Positions 39,581 through 54,189 of a stretch of 64,000 nt of DNA are shown in pieces. The stretch comes from Microstegium vimineum. Taxonomy: Eukaryota; Streptophyta; Magnoliopsida; Poales; Poaceae. The translations under genes were made by a program, and so were the position numbers. The notes beneath the pieces were generated by a model that was not told the origin of the DNA, searched no databases, and saw only the letters and a list, made by a program, of their open reading frames with translations. The stretch's first letter is position 1. Every line of letters begins with the position of its first letter. The DNA is taken from NCBI GenBank assembly GCA_022036555.1, contig CM039130.1:16513937-16577936 (forward strand), written 5' to 3'.

Positions 39581-42500
39581 GATCAAAATTTAGTTTAAAA
39601 AACAACAATTGACAAAAAAAACCACAACAATACAAGCAAAAAAAATTTGCACCAAATAAAGACAAGAAAGTAAAAAGGGAAATTTGCTTAAATAAGTAAA
39701 TTTAAAAAGGGGGAAAAAACAAGATTTAAACCAATCCCCCCGGGGAAACAACTCCGGAAACCCGAGCAAACCAAACCAACTCAAACCCCCCACTAGAGAA
39801 CACCACTAGCAACCACCACTTGAAACAATAGGGTTTGTAGGGTTCACAAAATTAAGGGGAGCTTGGCCTTTTTTTAATTGGGGGAGTAGGGGCTACTCCC
39901 CCACTCATCGACCGGGGAGCTTCAATCTTCCCCTTGGAAAACCCGATTTAAAAAACCCCTAAGATAAAGGGGTTTGGATTTAGTCAGGGGAGTTAAAAGG
40001 GGGTTTGAAGGGCCCAACCGCCAAGGGGGTGGCTACCCCCCCTATGGCCGGGACCCCCCCTTTGGGCCTTCGGTTTGGGTCCCCTGGTCGGGGCTGAGTG
40101 AGGGCCAGGGGGCCCGGGGGGGGTGGCCGACCCCCCGGGGCTCTGTCCCACTTCGCCTTTCCCGGGGTTTTTGGGCCCCCGTCATGCACTGGGTTTTTCA
40201 TTCTGGGGTGTTTAGGGTTTTGATCTTTTTTGGGGGGGGCCCATGGATCCAGGCTTTTTTGTAACCATTGAGGAAACCCAAAAGTGAAAAGGGTTGGAAA
40301 ATAAACTCTAGAGGTTCTCATGGATCTGGTCAGGGAGGAACCGTGGGCCCACAGGGTGGCGACCCCCCCCCTTGGGTGGGTCCCACGGGCTCTTTTCTCC
40401 ATTTTTTTCAATCTACAAAAAAAACTCGGGGACATGAAAAAACTTGTTTTTTTATAAAGATTCTCATGATTGATTGTTTTATCCTTGTCCGGGAGCTATT
40501 GGCAACATTTTTTGTTATATAAAAACATCAAATTTGTCCAAAAAATTGTGAGGGAATCGGGGAGTGACTCCCGCTGATCCTTTGTACCCCCCCATTTAAG
40601 GGGAGGCAAGCAACTAAAGGGGAAATATTGCTATTTTCCCCATTTCCCTTAAAAACTCACTATGCATATTAAAAAATCTTATCTCGCCAGTTGCCAATAA
40701 ATTAACAAAAAAAAAATGCAGACTAATATTTTAAAAAATGATTTTGGGGAAAAATTTCTTTGTTTCGCCTAATTCCAGCAAGACTTGCTAAGTACTTGGG
40801 TGTTATATTATTTTATGGGCTACTATTTTTGAACAGTATTTTTAGTTTTTGGGGCCCATTCTTCAATCAAAATTTTATGTCATTTATCCTATATAGAGAG
40901 TAATGGAAATCTTTTTTACCAGCATGATCTCTTACTCAATTATTTTTTTAGCATCCCTTCCTATTTAAAAATATAAATCACTTTTATTTGGGGGAAAACA
41001 CAACTCCACTCAATATACCCTTTTTCCCCTTTTGTTCTTGCCTTTTTTTCCTTTTTTTTTTAAAATGCAAAAAAATTTTAGGGGGGGGTTTTTTGATTTT
41101 TCCAAACAATTTTGTTAAAATCCCAAAGCAAATAAAAGGGGGAAAACAAAAGCCAAGCTAAAAAAAGGGAAAAAAAAATTTTTTAAAATTTTTTAGCTTG
41201 AAGTTTCACCCAAAAAAAATCTTCAAAACACCGTTCAAAAACTTGTTTTTAAAATTTTTTGGAAGCCAGGGCAGACAAAAAAATTTCCTTTTTTCCCAGC
41301 TCCCACAAACGGAAAACCCAACGGAAAAAAAGCCCTTTTTGCAAAAAATTGACTTTCTTTAAAAAAGCTAAAACCCTACGCTCACAACAGGGGGAAAAAA
41401 GCAATAAAATTCGGGGGGAAAAACCCGGAAGAGCAGTGCTCACCCCCGCACTTCCGGGAGTTTTGCACACTTTCACAAAAAAGGGGGATATCCCCGGGGG
41501 GACCCCCCAAAACCCCCTTCCCCTTTTTCCCTTCTCACTTTTGGGGAAGGGCGAAGGGGGGTTTTTTGAAAAAAAGGGGGAGAAGAAAAAAAAATGGGGG
41601 CACTCTGCCCCCAAATTTTTTTTTCTACAAAGTTTTTTCCCCCGGGGGGCAAGCCCAAGGCCTCTGGGGGGAAGATTTCAATTTTTCAGCAACAACATAC
41701 GCCCCCCTTTAAAAAAAGGGGGGGGGAAAATTTTTTTCCCAAAACCCCCCCTCCTGGGAACCCCCCCCTTCATGGAAAGAAAATTTTGGGTTTATTTATC
41801 CCCCCTTTTTTATCATGGGCCCCAACAAAACAGGGGGGAAAAACCCATGGTTTTTTTGGGGCCGGGGGAGAAATTCCATCACTTAAAAACCCACAAGCCA
41901 CAATTTTTGGGTGGGGGAAAAAAACCAAAACCAACGTTTTTTTAAGAAAGAACTAAAACCCCCGCAAGAAAGGGGGGGGTTACCCCCCCCCCCTTAAAAA
42001 ATTTTAAAAAAATTTTGTCTCCCAAAGCTCCCCCCTTTTCCCGAAGAGGCTCTTTAAAAAAAGCAAAGGGGAAGAAAAAATTTAAATTGCACTTTTATAC
42101 CCCAGGAAAATAAGAGGGGTGGAGAAAGGGACACTCAACAACCTTTGTCCAAAATTTTGAAAGAGGATTTGAAGTAAAAAAACCAAAAAAAATTTTACCC
42201 CGCCCAAAAAAAAAAAAGGGGTTGGGGAACAAAAAAAAAAAAAGGGGCCCTAACACCCCCCCGGGTTTTAATTTTGAAGGAAACAATTCTTAAAAAATCC
42301 TATTTTTCCCCCTTTGAAGAGTTAGCCCCCAAAAAAAAGGGAAAAAATTTAAAAGGAAAAAATTTTCAAAAAAATTTTTAAGCATCCAATGATAAAAAAA
42401 TAGAAACAAAAATAAAGGGGTTTTTTTTTTCTTTGCCACAAAAAAAAAATTTATTTTTAATAAAAGGATTGAACTCATTTTAAATCAAATATTGCAAAAA

Positions 42501-45500
42501 ATTTCCTTTATTCCACCCAAAACCGGGAAAGGGATTAAAAATCTGTAAATCTTGTAAAAAAATTTTTTTGATGCACCTGCTTACTGAACAACCCCAAAGG
42601 GGGGTTTGGTGCACGCCCCCAAACCCCAAACCCCCCAAGAGAGGGTCCGGGGACGACCCGCACCCTGAACCCTAAAAACCCCGGGGGTTTTTTCCCCTGA
42701 AGAAATTTTGCGCCCTTTGGCGCAAGCTAAAAAACTACCCAAAAAATTTTTTTTAAAATTTTTTTAAATTTTCCTTTATCAGATACAACCAGGTTTTGCA
42801 TTTGCAATGGGAAAAATTTTGGGGCTCCCCAAAAAGGGGGGAAAATACTAAAAGATATTGGGGGTCCGGTTTGGGAACCTTCAAAACTTTCCCCAGCAGT
42901 TTTTAAAGGGGGGAAGAGCCCGGGTTTTTATGAACCCCCACCCATCATCCGGGGGGGCCATCTTAAACACTGCTGGAGCTGTCTTCTAAAAAAAACCCGC
43001 CCCCCAAATTTTTTTTCTTTATCAAAGGGAAAAGGAACTTTTTTTTAAAGAAAAAAACCCCTTAAAATTTTTCCCTGAAAAACCCCCAAAAAATGAAAAA
43101 GGGGAAGGGGAAAAAAAAGGGGGGGAAAAACAAAAAAAAAACCAAAGAACAAGGGGGGAAACAGAATCAAAAAAGAAATCACTACAATCCACCCCCCCCA
43201 AAAAAAAAAGGGTCTCCTCTTTTTTTCAAGAAAGCCCCCCCCCGGGTGCCCCAAACCCATTGAATCACAATCAACAGATGCTCCTTCCAAAAAAAAACCC
43301 AAAACCAAAATCGGGCGTCAAAAAAAACCAAAATTGCCCTACGATTTCTGTAGGGCACAATCCCAAAAACCCCCAATTTAACCCCCAACCCCCAATGACA
43401 GTTTAGAAAACCCGCGTTTTTTAAAAGGCATAGCAAAAGACCCCCCCTTTTCCAAATTGACAACCACTTCACCCCAAAAAAGACTTCCTGTCAAAAAAGG
43501 GGAGAAGATGTTATGACCCCCCCTTACCCCTTTTGGGAAAGACCTTTCTTAAGCACCCCCAAACCCCCAATAAACTTTTTTTGGGGACAGGAGAAGGCCC
43601 TAAAACTTTCCCTCGGGGGGGGTACTTTTTTTTTAAAAAAAAAAATTTTTTATTAAAGAATCAAGCAGAATAAAAGGGAAAAAAAACCCCTCCCCTCTGC
43701 AACCGAAGAACAAAAACACCAAGGGGGGGGGGAAAAAAAAAAAAAGGGGGAGAAGTGTCAAGATATAAAAGAAATACCCTGAAGAAAAAAAAGCCAAAAT
43801 CCCCAACCCCACTCCCTGGGCCAAAAAAACCAACCCCCAAAAAACCAAAGGGTTTGGGAAATAAAAGATCTTAAAAAGACTACCCCAGGCATAAGGGGAA
43901 AAACCCCCGGGGAAAAAAAAAAGGGTTACCCCCTTTTTCAATTTTAAAAAACCCCCCAAAGAAAGGGGGTTTTCCCCCCTAGGGGGCCAAAAAAACCAAA
44001 AAGGTGGAAAGAAAAAAAAACAAAGCAGAAGAAAAGCACAACCAAAAAAAAAGCTATTTTTGTCCAAACCCCCCCGGGGGGAACAACAAAGGGAAAAAAA
44101 GGGCCCCCTTTTTTCGGAGGACAAAAAACCCCAAAAAACGTCGGCCAAAAAGGAAAAATTTTGGTATTTCCCCCCCTTTTCGAAAAATTTTATTTATTTT
44201 CCCCAAAATATTTAATCTTTTTTTACCCTATCTTAAAAAAAAAAAAAAAAATTTTTTTTAAAAACTTTTAAAGGGCCCCTTTTTGAATAGACTCGTGGAA
44301 AAAACCCATAAGGGGCCCCATTGTGGTGGAAAAAAAATTTTAAAAAAAAATATGTTTTTGTTTTATAAAATAAAAATAAAAAAAATTTTTTTTTATGATC
44401 CTGCTAAAATAATAACATCCATTAGGGGAACACGACATGTTCTGGGAAAAGGGGTTTTTAAACCCAACACTTAATCTTTTCCCCCCCCCTTTGTTTCTTT
44501 TAAAAAGTTTTAAAAAGAATTCAAGGATAAAAGGGAAAAAACAACAACCAAGGACATTTTACCCATATCAAAATACTCTATAAAAAAGGAAAACCCTCTG
44601 TTTCCCCCCCAAAATTACTTAAAAAAAATTCCCCCCAAAAACCCCCTTATTTGGGGGGAAAAGCACCCCCCTTTTTTTCAGCTAAGTTTTTTTTCCAAAA
44701 AAATTTTTATATCTTACCTGCTAAAAAAAAAAGATGCAAAATCCCCAAAAACCCAAAAAATTTTTTTCCCCTTAAAAAATTTTTTTCTTAGTTTAAAAAA
44801 TTTTTGCTAATAAAAATAAAAAGAGTAAAAAAAAAAAATTACTATCAAAAATAACCCCCCAAAAATAAACTTTTAAAAAAAAAAAAAAAGGAATTTTTTG
44901 CCCTCCCAAAAATTTTCCCCTTTTTTCAATACATATTTTAAAAAATTTTTAAATTTCTCTCCCCGAGTTTGGGGCATAATTTTTAAAAGTTTTAAAATTT
45001 TTCCCCCAAAACCTAACCCTTTGGGGGAAAAGTCCCCCGGATCAAAATTTTAAGTCTTTGAGGGATATAAAAAAGAAGGGTTTGGTTGTTTTTTAATCTT
45101 TTTTCTAGAGAAACTAAAATTTGGGAAAATTTTTTAATTTTTTAAAAACCCCTTTTAAAAATGCTGCATGATGTTTCCCCCTTAAAAATGACATTTTTTA
45201 AAAATTTTCCCTCCCACCCCCCATATATACATTTTTTTACTAAGGGGGAAACCCAAAAATTTTTTTAAAAAACTATTTTATGAGTATTGAGTTCCCCCAA
45301 GTTGTCCCCCAACCCCGGGAGCAGTCATGGGCCCCCCTGAATAAATTTTTCCCACTACAGCCAAAACCCAACACGTTGTTTTTTCCCCCCCAAAGTCCCC
45401 TTTTTCCAAAAATTCACCCCTTTTTTTTTCCATCCCCAAATCCCCCCAAAAATTTCCCCAAACACCTAATAGGGGAGAGAATAAAAACAAATATATATTC

Positions 45501-48500
45501 CCCCCGTTTTTTTTTTTTCTCTGTGAAAAAAAACACTTTTTTTTAAATTTTAAAATTTTTGCTTTTTTGTTAAAGAAGGGGATTTTTCCCCAAAAAAAAA
45601 AAGAAGAGAGGGGAAAAAAAAAAGGGGGGAAAGTCCCCCCCAAAAACCCCGGGGAAAAAAAAAAAGGGGAAAAAAGAGGAAAAAAAAAAAAATTTTTTCC
45701 CCCAAAATTTTTAAAATTTTGGGGGACAAGATCCCCCCCCTAAATTAAAATAAAAAAATTTTTTTTTAAATTTTTAAAAAGCAACAATTTGTTTTTTCTA
45801 TACCAAAAAAAACCAAACCCCCCCCCCCCGCGCCCCCCTTTTTCCCCCGCCCCTTCCCCGCATGGGGGGAAATTTCTTTTTTTTTTGGGATCAAAAAAAT
45901 GCAATATCCCAATTTTAAAAAAACCCCCCTTTTTGCACTAGGTTTTTGGGGAAAAAAAATTTTTTTAAAACAAAATGAATCCAAAAAGAATATTTGATGT
46001 TTTTTTTTTTCCAAGTATTAATTGAAACCCAAATGAAACTATAATTTGCCATCATGATTACAAAAAAAATTTCCCAATTTGGGGGAAAATAATCCCTTTC
46101 ATTCCCCCAAAAAACCATGCACATTTTGGGATTTGGTTTTTGATTTTTTCCTTTCGGGATCCACAGTTTGACTAGCAAAAAAAGGGTTCTTGTAAGTATG
46201 TAACCCTATCCCCCACCTAAAACTTAAAATATCAACAACCAAATTAAAGTAGGGTGAGAGGGAAAAGAGGGCCACTATCCACATCTTAAAAGGGCATACC
46301 CCAAATCAATCCCTTGGGAGGACCAAAAAAACCAAACAAAGGAGAAATTTGAGAAAATAAATACAAAAAATTCAAATTTTTTAATTTTAAAAATCTAAAA
46401 AAACCCAATTTTTAAGTTGATCAAAGACCAAGAAATAAAGCTTGATTTGCCCCTTTCATCTTTCAACTAGGACAAAAATGAAACCCTTTCACATTTACAA
46501 ACCCCATGTTGGTCCGTTTGCTCCCCCCAAATTTTTTTTATTTGATGTGGAAGGATGACTGGAGGAACTTGGCTTGTGGTTTCCCCTGGATCTCACCCCA
46601 AAAATAAACCCAAAGTCCCCAAGTGGTTCTCCACCCTCGCCCAAACCGTGCACCCCCACCGAGTACTTTCATTTTGGGTAAAAGAGAAAAGGAAAGGGTT
46701 TTCTCCCGGGGCCCCATCCGATCAATTTTTTCTTTTGTCCCTAAAGGGATGTTCTTTGGTTGCGAATTTGCTTTAAAAAACCTTCTATTTTTTTTCGCAA
46801 CCCCTTTCAAAAACGGTTTGAGGTGTTTTTTTAAGCCAAATTTTCCTCGATTTTGGACTCTCTGGTGATTTTGTTTCCCGGGATTTTCCCCTTTCGGGAA
46901 GGTTTTTCATGGGGAAAATTTTTTTTTTAATCTCTTCCGGCCCTTTCCCGTTGTCTTCTTCCCGGGTTTTTCTTCTGAGCTTTGGAAGTGACTTTGGGAG
47001 TTTGGGGACTTTTGAGTTTTGACTTGCGGCAAGGCTTAGCTCAAGGGACCTTACCCAAAGGGTTTGGGCCAAAGCAAAATTTTGGAAAAAGGTTTTGGGG
47101 TTTGAAATCCTTGCGACAGGGAAAAGAGGTTTTGCTGCTTTCCTATCCTCCCCTTTAACTCAAATTAGACCTCAAAAACCCCGGGTAAACCCTTTTCCCG
47201 GGACAAATTTGGCCCATTAAAGGTTTTAGGTGGGGAAGGGAAAGGGAAGTGGATGGGGTTTAATCGTTGATGACAAACTTGGATACTTTTGGGGTGTTCT
47301 TTTTGGAGTAAGGATGGGGCTTTTTTCGCAGGGTTCGAGATCGTTTTAAATTTGCAAAATGAGCAAACCCAATGGGCCCAGGAAGAGATACACATGACAA
47401 TGGCACAAAAATTAAAAAGAATCCCAAATTTGCATCCTTTTGCTCCTTTTAAAGGTCTCGACCACCAGTTTTCCTCCCCTTTTACACCCCCCCCAAAAGG
47501 GTGTTTTTTTGAGCACAAAAATCAAAACCCTTGTGAGAGGGCCAGGACTTGCTCATGCATAGGACTCCGGGGCGTTTTTGGGGCCGAAGCACTCATTTTT
47601 GCTTGCTATTTTTTCCAAATCCCCTTTTTTTTCTGAGCTTTTCAAGAAAAAGACCTTTTAATGAGCTGCTTTTGGGAGCCCAAACCCAAAGGTAAGTCAC
47701 CACGGGTTTTTGGGTGCAGGTTTTTCACCCAAAAAAGGGGCGGTAAGTTGGATAAATTTAAAATCCCCTTTTTCGACAGTACTTTCCCTTTGGGTTTTTT
47801 CTACTCACTCTCGTGCTTTTCGTGCACTTTTAAACCCAGAAAAACTAACCGAGTGAAAAGGGGACTTTTGAGATTACAATTTTTTGAAACTATCCTGTGT
47901 TTCCACTGCTTTTTTAGCTTTCAGGTGAAGTGAGGTGAAAACTAGCATTTTTGGGGGAAGGAGGACAAATGACCGATTGGGGGGATCCCAAGGGCCCAAA
48001 TCCCCTGGCTGCCCCCATCGACCCTGCACATCCAATTTGGCCCCACGGTTTTCCATCCGACACTTTTCCCCTACATGGGGGCCGTTCGAGCAGCTTCCTC
48101 AGTCGAAGCCCATTGCATCTAGGGAGCTCCAGCTGATGTCGAGGGGGAGGCCAATTTGTCCCAAAGGGAGGCTCCCCGCCACATCCAGCACAGCAAAACC
48201 CCCCGGGGAACATCATCGGGGACATTTACCGCGAGTCACACTCCCCGGTCCCAATCTCCCCCACTTTGCTCATTTTTTTTTGGCTTTTTTCGGGTTCTTT
48301 TTTAGCCCCGAGAATGTTGGACAAACCCTTTGGGTGGATCCGGATTGGGGTTTAATTTCCCTGCATGAGGTTAGAAAAATTTTGAGCAAAAAACCCCATT
48401 TGGGTCTTAAAATTTCCCCCCCACCTTTTTGCCACCCCCTTTGGTTTCCAAAAAGGGTTTTCAAAAACAAACAAAGTGAGGATGGGGGGTAGTGCGCAAC

Positions 48501-51500
48501 AAGGCTTGTTTGGTAGCCCCAAGGCTTTTTCATAAGGAGGGGAAAGACTATAAGGGAAAAATTTGCTCCCGTACTTTGTTTGGAAGCCCCTTAGAATCCC
48601 CTTTTAGCTTTTGGGAGCTTCTAAGGGTTTTTTAAAATTTTTCCAAAAGGACGTTTAAAAAGGGTTTCTTAAACGGGTACATAAAGGGGGAATGTAGTTT
48701 GACAACCCCCCTCCCCGGTTTTTTTAAAATCCCAATTTCCAACCTTTTTTTAAAATTCACAAAAACTTGGGATGGTTTTTAAACAAAACCCCCCAAAAGC
48801 AAGGTAAAGATAGTTGAAAATGGTTTTTTCTTGCTAAAGGGGGTTTTAAAAAGGGGTGGTGGATATGTTGTTTTTTTCTCCATAAACAAGGCAAAGACAC
48901 TCTCCTTTTCCCCAAAAAATTTCGTGGGTGATACATCTTTTGGGGGTTTCCCTTCCCCATGCTCTTGTTTTCCAAGTTTGCAGATCTTTTTGAGCAAAGG
49001 GAAAATTTTAATAGCAGGGTGGGGGAAAATTTTTTTTTTCTTTCTTGGGTTTTCAAAACAAGCAAACCCCCAAAGGGGCGTTTGGCACCAAGGGAATACA
49101 CAAAAAGGATATCTTGAAAAGTTTTCAGGGGGAGGGAAAGAACCCCCCTCGGCGCCTATGTCAACTACTACACTTTCCTTGGATGCGGATGAGGAAAGGG
49201 GAAGCGGTGGACCAAACGGAGGACCGTAGCAAGGGTCGGGTCCTTTTTTGTACCCCGACGGAACATCGCAAAAAACAGGTTGGGGAAAAAACATCATAAG
49301 GTTAATTGCGCTTCCTCCCGAATTTTTTACTTTGGTTTTTTCCCCCCCTCCTCCTCTCTTTTGCTTTGGGGGTTTTTTTTTTATGCTGATTTCGCCCCGG
49401 GTTTCGGCTTTTTCGGAAGTCCACTTTTTTGGACTTTCCCATTTCCTTTGGAAACTTCTCTGGTTCTTGGTTTTCCCCGCAAATAGTTTTAAAACGGCAC
49501 ATTGACTTTCCAAAAACCCGAGTACTTGCCAGGCTAGCTGTTTTTCGCAAATTGCTTTGGATGATTTTCGCTTTGAAGGGGTTTTTGGGCTTAGCTTACT
49601 AAAGTTTCTGCTTTTGGGAAAACAAGAGTGCCCCTTTTGTACCAAAAAAACCCCTGCTTTACTCTAAAAACCCAAACACATTGAAGTTTCCCCTTTTATT
49701 TTTTTTGAATTTTACTATGAGAAGGGGGACAATTTTACCCTCCGGCATGTCGATAACCCCCAAAACCAGCTTGCGGAAAATTCTCACAAAACCTTTTCCC
49801 ATAAAACTGCATTTTTTTCGTCTTTTTCCGGGGGAGTTGGGGGTTTGCTTTTTCCCTTTTTTTAAAAGGAAAGCTTTTTTTACTTAGTTTTTTTTGGTTC
49901 ATATTTGCCTCTTCTTTCCTTTTTTTTAATTGGTGTCTTTTTTGTTGTTAATAGGTTTATTTTCAAATTTTTCATCCCCATTTTCATTTGTAACATATTC
50001 AAATTTTAAATTTTAAACCTATACTGAATAATTTAATCTATGCTCTGTTTGAGGTGTTTTATGTTCGATGGGTTGCCTAACTTAGACTTTTCTTTGATCC
50101 CCTTGATATGCAATAAGCTAAGTTAGAAAAAACTTTAAAACTAAATTTAATTCCCCAAGGGCAAAATCTGAAAAGGGACTAGCTATGTAGGGTTTTGAAG
50201 ACCTTCTTGGTTTCCTTTTTTAGCTTGTAAAATATGGCTCTTCACTTTTTTTCATTCAGTTCCATTTAGCACCTCTTTTAAAAATTTATAAAAAATGAAA
50301 TTTCTCCTGTTTTTTTGGAAATTTGGGAAAATCGATTTTGGGGTTTTCATTGTGAGCACTTCACCGTTTGTTCGGAATGCCCCTTTCCCCTTTGGTTTTA
50401 TACTTGAGCGGTTTTCATGCATACCAAAAAACCCTGTGTTAAGTCCCCTTTTACTTCCCCCCGGATTGGTAAGCATTGGGACACTTTTTTTTTCAACCAC
50501 TCGCATACAACTTTAAAATTTCCAAAACTACCCTTTGGCTTCAAAACTCTGAAAATTTTAAAAATTCAAATTTGGGGGTTGGGTCATTGGTTTGTTTTTA
50601 TGAACTTTGCTAGGGATAGTTTTTCTTGCTAACAGAAAATTTTTTGAGTTTTTTCCTAACTTGGGTTTTCCATGTCTAGTTGTCTCAGGAGGTATAAACC
50701 CTTTTCCCTTTCTCCCCACATTAATGCTCCTAAAATAGCTTCAAAGTGAATTTTAGCTCAACCTGAGTCTTTGTTGGGCACTAGAGCTTTTCCCCATTCT
50801 CACAGGGTCACCCTCACTTTGAGCATCCTTTCATTTTCTTTTGCTTTTAAAGTTGAAGCGGTTTTTTTTGTTTCTCATTTTGTTTACATTAAAATTTTTT
50901 GGCCAGTTCTTTTGGTTTTTGGGGCTTTGAAAGAGATTCAAGTGCAACGGGGGAGAGGGGCATTTTTCTCCATCTAAAACTTTTAAGGGGGAAAAGTTGT
51001 TTCCTTTTTGGAAAAAAGCAGGGGGAGAGATAAGTGATCAAGGGGGGGAAAATTGCAATTTTTTGAAATTCTTTCAAATTTTTTTTTTAGTCTTTTCAAT
51101 TTTTTTTGGGGGCTTGGTTCTTTTGTTTTGCCCAGGGGGGCTTCTGCAGAAAGTTTTTTTACCTTTGCCTCTTCCCGGAAGGGGGGCCCAGCTTGTGTTT
51201 TTTTCTCCGACAGGTTTCGATTGGTTTTTTTTGAGTTTTTATGCGCTTTAAAATTTGGGATCTTTGAGCTCCCTTAAATCTTTTAATTGGAATTCTGACT
51301 TTTTTGGGGCTTTATTGGTATCTTTTACTTTACTTTGTTTTTTCTTGGTTGCGTCGAAGGGCCCTTGCCCTTGTCCCTTTTGGGGAAACCCAAATTTTTT
51401 GGGTGGGGTTTTGCTTCTCCAAGTGACCCCGTTTTGGTTTTTTAAACTTTTGGGCATTTGGGGAGCTTTTCCTTGTGGCCCAAAAACTGAAATCACTGTT

Positions 51501-54189
51501 TGACAATGCACTCATCAAGGGGGGGATTGGCTAACCCCAAAGGGAGATAAGTACCCATGAAAGTTTTAGTTTTGTGATGAGTGATTTTCCCAAAACTTGA
51601 GAGTTTTCAGTTTGAGTGGCTTCTACTAATCTTTGCGGGAAAACAAATGTGTGCCTGTCTACGGCTTGTGGTGTGCGGTACTATCCCAATATAGTGGGCA
51701 ATGGCCCTGGGAAAGGGCGAGTAGGGCTTTTCCCTGCCGATGGGCTGAGAGCGGTGAAGGGGGAAGCGGGCTCCGGGCTGAGGACCCTGGGGGCCGCGGC
51801 TAGCTGTGGTGGCTAGTACTTTTGGGACCCCGGCGAGTGCAAAGACATTGGGGGTAGACCGATCCCACCAAGTCAAGGCGGTGGATGTTCGAGGCGAGCG
51901 GGGCCAGGGGACTCAAGTCCGAACCCCGGGGGAAACAAGGTGGGGTCGCATCAGTGTTTTTGGTGGTTTTTTCCCAAAACCACCCCGTCCGGGTTTCCCC
52001 ATTTTGGGGCCAAAAATCGGGTTCGGTAGTGAGCCCCCCAAAACTACCGGGGGTTTTTGGGGTTTTCCCGGGGTTTGGGGGCCCCAAAAACCTTTTGGCG
52101 GGGCGTCCCGAGAAGCGGGAAGGGACGGGCGGAAAACCCTGGGGGTTCGCGAGACGAAAACAGCTCCTGGCAGGAAAAAGGGGCCGTCCCCTTTTTAAAT
52201 CGAGGGGGGAAAATTTACCCCGGAAACTGGACGCAATGCTTTGGGTATAATTCACTCATTGTATCTAGGGGGTCTTTTTTGGAAAAAAAGCCAAAACCTT
52301 TGATAAAAAGAAGTTGAAGGGGTATCCCATCCCTTTTCTTTTAACCTAATCATTTTTAGCCCCAACTCTCTCCCTTTTCCTTCCCCCTTTCCCCCTCTAG
52401 GTTTAAGAATCCCAGGTTGATTTCACCAAACCCCTATAAAAACCTTTACTTGTTGCAAAAGGGAAACGGAAATCTGTAACCCTTCCCAAACCATGGTGGC
52501 TTCAAATTTTGTATTTTTGGGCCCCGTTTTGCTTTTGTTTTTTCGCGTTTTGCTTTTTTCCCCTCTTTTTTTCCCGAGATGATTTCTCTTTTTAAGAGGA
52601 GCTTTTTGAAATCCGGGTTGGGAATAAGTTGTTCGTAAAATTTTGGGAGCATCTTTGCCCGAAGGGAATTTTTTCCCAAAAAAACCCCAAGAGCACACAG
52701 ATCGGGCGTTTCCCCTTTTTCGGTTTTTATTCCCTTTTTGCAAATTTTTCCCCCCCAAAACCTCGTTTCCCCCCTTGAAATTTACAACCCAAAATTTAGC
52801 GATAATTTTCCCCGGGAAAAAAGCTCCTCCCCTACACTAGAAAAAATTTCCTACCCAAAATTGGTTCTAGTGGGGAACATTTGGTTTTGAGTTTTTGGGA
52901 AGATTTTTGGGGGAAAAGGGAAAAAAAATTTTTTTTCCTTTACTGCGCATTTTTCCCGGGGGGGTCGGACCTCCGAGGGGGGTTTTTCGGCAGACGCTGG
53001 GCGTGCTGATGTCAGCGTCCGTCCCCTCGCCCTGTTGCTTTTTTCGATTTGGCGTCGGGCCTCTTCAATTTCCCCGCCCCCGCGTCCCCTCGCGTCTTGT
53101 TGGGGTGGGCAAAATTTTTTTTTGCTCTCGGGAGGCTACGGGCGATCTTCCCCTGGGGTCCGCCGCCCCACCTAAAAAAAACCCCCTCCCCCGGGAGTTT
53201 TTTTCCCTTTTTTTCCCGGCTCCCCTGGAAAGGGCCGGGCGGGCGCTCGCCTAAGAGTCCCCTTCCAACGGGCCCACGCCCCCAAAAAACCCCGGGGCCC
53301 CCGCGGGGCTGTCTTCCGCGTCCTCGCCCTGCTGTCAGCATTCGACCTTGTCCTTTTTTTGGGGTGTTTTTCTTGGGATTCTTGCCTCTTTCCCCCATAG
53401 GGGGTTTAGAACTCATTCTTGGGGGGCCCTTTTAGTTATTTTCCCCCCGCCGGGAAACCCTTTTTTTGCTCATTTTCCGTCTGAATCCAGCAACTGAAAT
53501 TTTGGGTTTTTTGGGGAAAAGTGGCCCCAATATTTCGAGAAAATTTGAGGCCCTTACCCCCCCCACAAACCCCCCCTGGTCGCCGTTCTCGGGCCCTTCA
53601 CATATATACCCCTTCATTTCGCCACAAAAGCACATCTTGAATTTTAATTAATTTACTTTTTTTCCTCTGGATCCCCATTTGACTTTTGGGAATAAATGTC
53701 TTGTAAGTAGGGATTTCTCAAACCCCACCTATAAGCTTTTATATCAACAACCTTTTTTTTAAGAAAGGGGAGGAAAGGGGAAAAGAGGGCACTATTGGGC
53801 CCCATCTTTGAAGGCATAAAACCACAAAGCCTTTGGGGAGGATTTCCCAAAAAACCAAAAGGAGAATTTGAGAAGTTTACAAGGAATCTCTAAGTTTTTT
53901 AAATTTTTAAAAACACAAAAAATACGGATTATAGTTGATCCCAAAAAGCAAGAGGTATACCTTGACTTTTCCGGTTCCCAATCTTTCAACTAACCCAAAA
54001 CACAGGTGGGCGGTTACAAGGGCCCATGGTGGAAGGTAAAAAAAGATAGGTTTTTTAAATCTTAATAGTTGATCTAACCTGGAGAAGAATCTTATTTGAA
54101 AGCATGTGCACTTTTAAGGCAAAAAAGCAAAGCAAACAACTCCTGATTCCCCTCACTTTTTAACCGGGGAGATTTTTGGGGGCCCCTTT
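39581..54189. other. Homopolymer-rich, probably corrupted sequence; no genes called
   Basis: Nearly every line here is dominated by runs of 4-12 identical bases (for example 41039-41110, 42187-42260, 43620-43760, 45640-45850). That is unlike the left 39 kb or any plant genome region I know. Where a clean counterpart exists elsewhere in the window, bases are replaced by neighbours in runs. Long frames here (48779-49645 minus, 47935-48492 plus, 41259-41945 plus) are Pro-Lys-Phe-Gly strings made by those runs and are not reported as genes. The block 51620-51940 is more complex and may hold readable sequence, but I cannot identify it. Confidence 0.6.

Noticed and set aside
41259..41945. 228-codon plus-strand ORF
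   Set aside because: Composed of Lys, Phe, Pro and Gly runs generated by AAA/TTT/CCC/GGG tracts; not credible as a protein.
43633..44148. Hydrophobic minus-strand ORF that could be read as a membrane protein
   Set aside because: Phe/Leu/Pro richness comes directly from T and C runs in corrupted sequence.
48779..49645. Longest minus-strand ORF (288 codons)
   Set aside because: It lies in the homopolymer-corrupted block, has no domain, and its Lys/Pro/Phe runs follow from base runs.
51620..51940. Complex GC-rich block considered as an rRNA or gene fragment
   Set aside because: No rRNA signature and no domain in any frame; flanked by corrupted sequence.
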